This document shows positions 59,344-64,000 of a stretch of 64,000 nucleotides of DNA, piece by piece. The translations under genes and the position numbers were made by a program. The stretch's first letter is position 1. Every line of letters starts with the position of its first letter. Source of the DNA: Actinacidiphila cocklensis (GTDB lineage: Bacteria; Actinomycetota; Actinomycetes; Streptomycetales; Streptomycetaceae); assembly GCF_907177275.1 (NCBI RefSeq), contig NZ_CAJSLV010000067.1, forward strand, positions 1-64,000, written 5' to 3'. The notes below the pieces were generated by a model. That model made no database searches. It worked only from the letters and a program-made list of their open reading frames with translations, and was not told where the DNA came from.

Positions 59344-60288
59344 ATGGCTCACGCCACCGTACGCACCGGCCCCGGCGGCCCGGCCGAACGTCCGGCCCGC
59401 CCGGGCCGGGTCCGCGCGGCCCGGCCCGGGCGGCTGCCGCGCGCCGCCGTCCACCACCCCTGGTGGTTCGCCCTGCCCGCGATCGCCGTCTTCACGGCGT
59501 TCTTCCTGGTACCGAACCTCCTCAACTTCTACTACCCGTTCACCAATTGGTCCGCGTACCACTCCAGCATCTCGTTCACCGGGCTGGGCAACTTCCGCTC
59601 CATCCTCGACGACGGCTCCCTGCTGCGCTCGCTGCGCACCACAGTGCTCTACGCGGTCCTTGCCGCGCTCTTCCAGAACGCCTTCGGCCTGGTGCTGGCG
59701 CTGCTGCTGGAGGAGGACACGCGGTTCAACCGCTTCTTCCGTGCTGCCTTCTTCCTGCCGGTGCTGATATCGGCGCTCGCCACCGGCTACGTCTTCCAGT
59801 CCCTGCTGAACCAGGACGGTGCCGTCAACCACCTGCTGGGCACGGACATCGCCTGGCTGGGCTCGACCACCTGGACGCTTCTGGTGGTCACCGTCATCCA
59901 CGGCTGGAAGTGGATGGGCCTGTCGATGCTGATCTACCTCGCCGGGCTCAAGGGCATACCGGGCGACATGCTGGAGGCCGCCCGCATCGACGGCGCCGGC
60001 CCCTGGCAGACGTTCCGCTCGGTGCGCTGGCCCATGCTCGCGCCTGCCGTCACCTTCAACGTCACCACGGCCCTGGTCGGATCCATGAACACCTTCGACA
60101 TCGTGCAGGCCACCACCGGCGGGGGGCCGGCGGCCTCGACGGAGGTCTTCAACATCTACCTGTTCCGCATCTTCGGCGAGGGACTCTACGCACAGGCCTC
60201 CGCGATGAGCCTGGTCCTCTTCCTGGTGGTGGTCGCCGCCGCGATCCCCCTCGTCGTCGGTCTGCGGCGAAGGGAGCTGTCGCTGTGA
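59344..60288 (+). CDS. ABC sugar permease 1 (system 3)
   Basis: 314 residues with six membrane helices (WWFALPAIAVFTAFFLVPNL first) and the EAA loop MLEAARIDGAGPWQTFRSVR. It starts 20 bp after the binding-protein gene and overlaps the following GTG by GTGA (60285-60288), which couples translation of the two permeases. Confidence 0.92.
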   Translation: MAHATVRTGPGGPAERPARPGRVRAARPGRLPRAAVHHPWWFALPAIAVFTAFFLVPNLLNFYYPFTNWSAYHSSISFTGLGNFRSILDDGSLLRSLRTTVLYAVLAALFQNAFGLVLALLLEEDTRFNRFFRAAFFLPVLISALATGYVFQSLLNQDGAVNHLLGTDIAWLGSTTWTLLVVTVIHGWKWMGLSMLIYLAGLKGIPGDMLEAARIDGAGPWQTFRSVRWPMLAPAVTFNVTTALVGSMNTFDIVQATTGGGPAASTEVFNIYLFRIFGEGLYAQASAMSLVLFLVVVAAAIPLVVGLRRRELSL

Positions 60289-61145
60289 GCACCGTGGCCC
60301 TCAGGAGCGGTCGCGCTCCTGCCTCGGCCGCCTGGCGCGTCGGCCGCCCGCTGATAGTCGTCCTGCTGGCGGTGGCCGCCATCGGGGTACCGCTGTGGCT
60401 GACCCTGGCCACCTCCGCCAAGCCGCAGGCCGAAGCGGTCAGGCCCAATCTCTCCGCGCCCCGCCACTGGCAGGCCGCCCACAACTACCACGACGCCATG
60501 AGCCAGGGCGACATGCTGCGCGGCTTCGCCAACTCCCTGCTCGTCGTGCTGCCGTCCGTGCTGCTCGTCCTGATCCTCGGTGCGGCCGCCGCCTGGGTCT
60601 TCGCCCGCCGCAGCTCCTGGCTGGTGACCGCCGCCTACGCGGTGTGCATCAGCGGGCTGCTGCTGCCGCCGTCCGTCATCACCGTCGTCATGGAACTGCG
60701 CCAGCTCGGCCTCGCGGGCACCAGACCCGGCATGATCGCCGTCTACACCGGGATGTACCTGTCCACCTCGGTCTTCTTCATCACCGGCTTCATCCGCGCG
60801 ATACCGCTGGAACTCGAAGAGGCCGCCCGCATGGACGGGGCAAGCCCCCTGCGCATCTTCGTCCGTATCATCCTGCCGCTGCTGCGACCGGTCCTGGCCA
60901 CCGCGACGATCATGGTGATGCTCTATGCGTGGAGCGACATCTTCTACGCCTTCTTCGTCCTGGGCAGCGGCGACCGCGCCACCCTCCCGCTCAACCTCTT
61001 CAAGGTCGCCAGCGCCCAGCTCTACCTCAACAACTGGCACCTGGTCTTCGCGTACGTCGTCATCATGAGCCTGCCCATGGTGGCCGTCTTCCTGGTCGCC
61101 CAGCGCAAGATCGTGGCGGGCATCACCAGCGGAGCCGTCAAGTAG
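60285..61145 (+). CDS. ABC sugar permease 2 (system 3)
   Basis: 286 residues, MalG-type, six membrane helices (first LIVVLLAVAAIGVPLWLTLA) and the EAA loop EEAARMDGASPLRIFVRIIL. GTG start overlapping the stop of permease 1. The strong terminator follows 8 bp after its stop codon. Confidence 0.92.
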   Translation: MSTVALRSGRAPASAAWRVGRPLIVVLLAVAAIGVPLWLTLATSAKPQAEAVRPNLSAPRHWQAAHNYHDAMSQGDMLRGFANSLLVVLPSVLLVLILGAAAAWVFARRSSWLVTAAYAVCISGLLLPPSVITVVMELRQLGLAGTRPGMIAVYTGMYLSTSVFFITGFIRAIPLELEEAARMDGASPLRIFVRIILPLLRPVLATATIMVMLYAWSDIFYAFFVLGSGDRATLPLNLFKVASAQLYLNNWHLVFAYVVIMSLPMVAVFLVAQRKIVAGITSGAVK

Positions 61146-61152
61146 CGGACGT

Positions 61153-61197
61153 CCGAGGGTGTGTGCCACTTCCAGGAGAAGTGGCACACACCCTCGG
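61153..61197. terminator. Very strong bidirectional terminator
   Basis: A perfect 19-bp stem (61153-61171 paired with 61179-61197) with a 7-nt loop lies between the convergent importer operon (ends 61145) and the GH29 gene (ends 61215). Confidence 0.9.
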
Positions 61198-61214
61198 GTC
61201 GCGCGCCGGAGCGG

Positions 61215-63197
61215 TCAGACTCCGCTGATCGTCCACTGGTTGTTGGTGCTGGAGTTCGGTGCCCACATCACCGCGGTGGAGCCGGCCGTGGTGCTGCCGG
61301 AGCCGTCAAGGGCGGTGCCGGTACCGCGGTTGACGATCTGGTAGCGGCTGTTGCCCACACTGGTGAGCGACCACTGCTGGTTGTTGCCGCCGTTCCATGT
61401 CGTCTGCCGGGCCGGAGCGCCGTTGGCGGTGTTGCCCCAGCTGTCGGCCACCATCCCATTGGTGCGGTTGACGATGCGGTAGTAGCCGTTGCCGAGGTCC
61501 ACCAGTTGCCACTGGAGGTTGCTGCTCCCGTCGTAGTTCCACTGCTTGAGGTTGGAGCCGGAGGCGACGTTCCCACCGCTGTCCAGCACCAGTCCGCTGG
61601 TCACGTTGGCGATCTTGACGTACCCGGTTCCGGTCCCACCGCCGCCCAGCGCGGGGATCTGGCCGGAGAAGGTGAGCTTGACCGTGTAGGCCAGCGCGTT
61701 GAAGGGCGCGTTCGAGGAGGGCATGGCCAGGTGCAGGCCGGAGCCGTCCTGGGTCGGCGTGGGCAGGCTGATGTAGCTGCCTGCGCTGTTGTCCAGCAGT
61801 TGGGCGCTGGTCAGGCTGCTGATGTTGAACTGGTTGGAGTTGAGGGAGGTGACGGTCATGGTGCCGCCCTGCCAGCCCAGGGAGGTGGCGTAGAGCACCG
61901 TGTTGTCCTGGCTGCGGGTGAACCGGACGTCCTTGGCGACGCCGGCCTTGGGACCGCTGAAGGAACCGCCGCCCATCGCCGTCGGGCCCTCGCCGTAGCT
62001 GGACCAGGAGCGGGTGCCGTAGATGGCCTCTCCGAAGCGGCCCAGCCAGTCCCCCATGCCGCGCAGGACCGTCTGCTGCCCCGAGGGGATGGTGCCGTCG
62101 GCCATGGGTGCGATGTTCAGCAGCATGGTGCCGCCCTTGGCGGTCCGGTCGATCAGCGCGTGCAGCAGTGCCTGGGTCGTGTAGTAGCCGATGCCCGCGG
62201 TGTAGCACCAGCTGGACGAGGAGATGCTGTCGTCCGTGAGCCAGTAGGGGGTGAGCAGCCCCGCCGGGCCGCCGCGTTCGAAGTCGAAGACCTCGCCCTT
62301 GTTGTCCAGGCCGTCCTTGTAGGTCGCGGCCACGTCCCTGTTCCAGGCGACAGCCTTGTTGTAGTAGTACGCCAGGAACTGCAGCCGGTAGGACTCCTGC
62401 ACCAGGCCCAGATCGAAGTCCTGCCAGATCAGGTCGGGTTGGTAGCCGTCGATGACCTCGATCAGCTTGTTGTACCAGAGCTGGTTCTCCGCGGCCGACC
62501 CCTGCTGTCCGAAGAGGATGCGCAGTGTCGGGTCCGACTGGTTCGGCACGTGGTCGTAGTAGCCGTTGAAGTGGTAGGCGTGGTGCAGCGAGGCCATGAA
62601 CTTCAGACCCTGCCCGCGGATGGCCTGGGCGTGCTGCGCCACGAGGTCGAGCTTGGGCCCGTGCTGGACCGAGTTCCACGGGTTGGAGGAGCTGTTCCAC
62701 ATCGAGAAGCCGTCGTGGTGCTCGGCGACCGGGCCGGCGAACCTGGCGCCCGCGGCCTTGAACAGCTGCGCCCAGGCGGCCGGGTCCCAGTTACCGCCCT
62801 GCGAGGCCAGCTTGGGCGCGAACTGCACGAAGTTGCCGGCCTTGTCGCGGGCACCGTCGATGAAGTTGTTGTACGGCCACGACGAAGGATCGCCGTAGGT
62901 GGCGATGTGGTGCTGGTTCTCGGCCGAGCCGCCGATGTACATGTTGCGCGGGTACCACTCGTTCCCGAACGCGGGAACGCTGAAGACGCCCCAGTGGTAG
63001 TAGATGCCGAACTTCGCGTCCTGGAACCAGGCCGGGGCCGGGGGGTGCTGATCCACCGAGGACCAGCTCGCGCTGTAGCTGCCGGGGCCGTCGGTCGCGG
63101 CGGCGTCGGGGGCGAACCGCAGCAGTCCGAAGGCAGTGGCCGCACCGGCGGCCGCCAGCAGGCTGCGCCGGCTGATCGGCGCGGAAGAGGAAGACAT
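61215..63197 (-). CDS. Secreted GH29 alpha-L-fucosidase with C-terminal RICIN-like domain
   Basis: 660 residues. A twin-arginine-like signal (ISRRSLLAAAGAATAFGLL) is followed by a GH29 barrel (about 45-400): WFQDAKFGIYYHWGVFSVPA, AGPVAEHHDGFSMWNSSSNP, FMASLHHAYHFNGYY, and the nucleophile candidate Asp260 in PDLIWQDFDLG. A C-terminal beta domain (about 405-510) and a RICIN-like trefoil (about 520-660; SNLQW, NNQQW and NNQWT repeat ends) close the protein. It removes alpha-L-fucose from plant or other glycans; fucose decorates arabinogalactan proteins and xyloglucan. It lies 68 bp after the preceding lectin-bearing gene, so the two may be co-transcribed. Confidence 0.9.
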   Translation of the reverse strand: MSSSSAPISRRSLLAAAGAATAFGLLRFAPDAAATDGPGSYSASWSSVDQHPPAPAWFQDAKFGIYYHWGVFSVPAFGNEWYPRNMYIGGSAENQHHIATYGDPSSWPYNNFIDGARDKAGNFVQFAPKLASQGGNWDPAAWAQLFKAAGARFAGPVAEHHDGFSMWNSSSNPWNSVQHGPKLDLVAQHAQAIRGQGLKFMASLHHAYHFNGYYDHVPNQSDPTLRILFGQQGSAAENQLWYNKLIEVIDGYQPDLIWQDFDLGLVQESYRLQFLAYYYNKAVAWNRDVAATYKDGLDNKGEVFDFERGGPAGLLTPYWLTDDSISSSSWCYTAGIGYYTTQALLHALIDRTAKGGTMLLNIAPMADGTIPSGQQTVLRGMGDWLGRFGEAIYGTRSWSSYGEGPTAMGGGSFSGPKAGVAKDVRFTRSQDNTVLYATSLGWQGGTMTVTSLNSNQFNISSLTSAQLLDNSAGSYISLPTPTQDGSGLHLAMPSSNAPFNALAYTVKLTFSGQIPALGGGGTGTGYVKIANVTSGLVLDSGGNVASGSNLKQWNYDGSSNLQWQLVDLGNGYYRIVNRTNGMVADSWGNTANGAPARQTTWNGGNNQQWSLTSVGNSRYQIVNRGTGTALDGSGSTTAGSTAVMWAPNSSTNNQWTISGV

Positions 63198-63265
63198 GCG
63201 TGAGCCTCTCAGATCGGGTTTCGAGGTGGTTCGGCTGATCGGGAGCCGTCCGGCCGGGTCCCGGC

Positions 63266-64000
63266 TCAGCCGCGCGTCCACTTCTGGTTGCTGCTCCCGG
63301 TGCACGTCCACAGCTCCAGCAGGGTGCCGTTGGCGGTTCCGTTGCCCGTGGCGTCCAGGCACAGGCCGGACTGCACACCGGTGATGGTGCCGTTGGCGTT
63401 GATCGTCCACTGCTGGTTGCCGCCGCCGTTGCAGCCCCAGATGTCCACCTTGGTGCCGGGGGTGGTGCCTGCGCCCGACGCGTCGAGGCAGTCGCCGCCG
63501 TAGACCCGCAGCTCGTGGGACGAGGTGCTGGTCCACTGCTGGTTGCTGCCGCCGTTGCAGTCCCACAGCTCCACCTGAGTGCCGGCTGTCTGCGACTGGT
63601 TCGGCACGTCCGCGCACCTGCCGGAGGCGACGCCGACGATCGTGGACGTGGTGCCGCCGTTCCCACCGCTGCCGGGGGTGATGGACAGGTTGTCGAACTG
63701 CGCCGTCTCGGTCTGACCGGTCTGGTAGCCGACCTGTCCGCCGGCAAAGGTGTAGTCGTTCACGGAGCCGACCGCCGCACCGTCGACCACCGCGGAGATG
63801 GTCGAACCGGCAAAGGTGAGAGCCAGGGTGTGCCACCGGTTGGTGCCCAGCGCCGCGACCGTGCCGTGGGCCAGGGTAGAGACGCTTCCGTTGGTGCTCG
63901 AACTCAGGATCGACCACGCGCCCGCGTCGGTCACCCGCAGGTGGTAGGCGTTCAGGCCGCCGGTGGTGGTGTAGTCCTGCGAGTTGGCGCGGCCGAGCAG
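63266..64000 (-). CDS. Secreted hydrolase C-terminus: laminin-G-like and RICIN domains (partial)
   Basis: The last 244 residues of a gene that continues beyond the window. They begin in a concanavalin/laminin-G-like domain (LLGRANSQDYTTTGGLNAYH, WHTLALTFAGSTISAVVDGA, AQFDNLSITPG) and end with a complete RICIN/CBM13 trefoil whose three repeats finish NQQW, NQQW and NQKW. The lectin-like domain resembles the C-terminal part of GH59 galactocerebrosidases from actinomycetes, which remove terminal beta-galactose, but the catalytic domain is not visible, so this is a tentative call. It is upstream of GH29 on the same strand and probably in one operon. Confidence 0.65.
   Translation of the reverse strand: MLGRANSQDYTTTGGLNAYHLRVTDAGAWSILSSSTNGSVSTLAHGTVAALGTNRWHTLALTFAGSTISAVVDGAAVGSVNDYTFAGGQVGYQTGQTETAQFDNLSITPGSGGNGGTTSTIVGVASGRCADVPNQSQTAGTQVELWDCNGGSNQQWTSTSSHELRVYGGDCLDASGAGTTPGTKVDIWGCNGGGNQQWTINANGTITGVQSGLCLDATGNGTANGTLLELWTCTGSSNQKWTRG

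Noticed and set aside
36587..63420. RICIN repeats (for example 36600-36780, 53000-53370, 63266-63600) as DNA repeats or mobile elements
   Set aside because: Similarity is explained by the internal threefold repeat of the RICIN/CBM13 domain and shared ancestry of the module, not by an insertion element.

Overview
The window is high-GC (about 70%) actinobacterial DNA. G/C-ending codons, many GTG starts, TTGACR-type promoters, a TTA (bldA-type) codon, three sugar ABC importers without their own ATPase, and secreted hydrolases with CBM2 or RICIN/CBM13 modules all point to Streptomyces or a close relative. No tRNA, rRNA, CRISPR array or intact mobile element was seen.

Layout. (1) 0-10.8 kb is a redox/hypoxia-stress cluster resembling the DosR/Osd-type loci of actinomycetes: the end of a LuxR-type regulator, a two-GAF sensor kinase, two Xre-HTH/PPOX fusion proteins, a P2-type cation ATPase, two tandem universal stress proteins and an Acg-type nitroreductase. 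Between them lie debris of an alcohol dehydrogenase, a DUF1918/CBS protein and a third USP. (2) 10.8-21 kb is mixed: a deletion-fused GH42 beta-galactosidase remnant, a PhyH dioxygenase with a coupled unknown protein and a divergent AraC regulator, secreted C39-like, G1-like and M1 peptidases, and remnants of three transposases (IS3, integrase-type and IS5). (3) 21-64 kb is a large plant cell-wall polysaccharide locus aimed at arabinan, arabinoxylan and arabinogalactan: GH30, GH54, two GH43, GH51, GH36, GH29, a GH63-like enzyme, three clan GH-A enzymes with RICIN or RICIN-like domains, aldose 1-epimerase, L-arabinose isomerase, and the end of another lectin-bearing protein.

Regulation is the most striking part. 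There are three LacI-family regulators, and around each one a distinct palindromic operator recurs beside the genes it probably controls: TTGTTAGCGCTCA (regulator at 31316-32374; L-arabinose genes, the importer at 46-49 kb with GH51, and an operator inside a GH coding region), CGAATCGGTTCG (regulator at 38782-39846; importer at 40-43 kb and a GH gene), and TGTGACCGGTAACA (regulator at 56895-57929; GH36, the importer at 58-61 kb and a RICIN-GH gene). A CGAAA-N-TTTCG element of the kind described for Streptomyces xylanase genes also lies at the 46-kb importer promoter.

The L-arabinose operon is decaying. Ribulokinase (araB) is cut to its first ~115 residues, and ribulose-5-phosphate epimerase (araD) carries a 32-bp tandem duplication, a large deletion and a 3' frameshift, whereas araA, the epimerase and GH43 downstream look intact. 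All assignments come from reading the sequence and from family knowledge; no database search was run.
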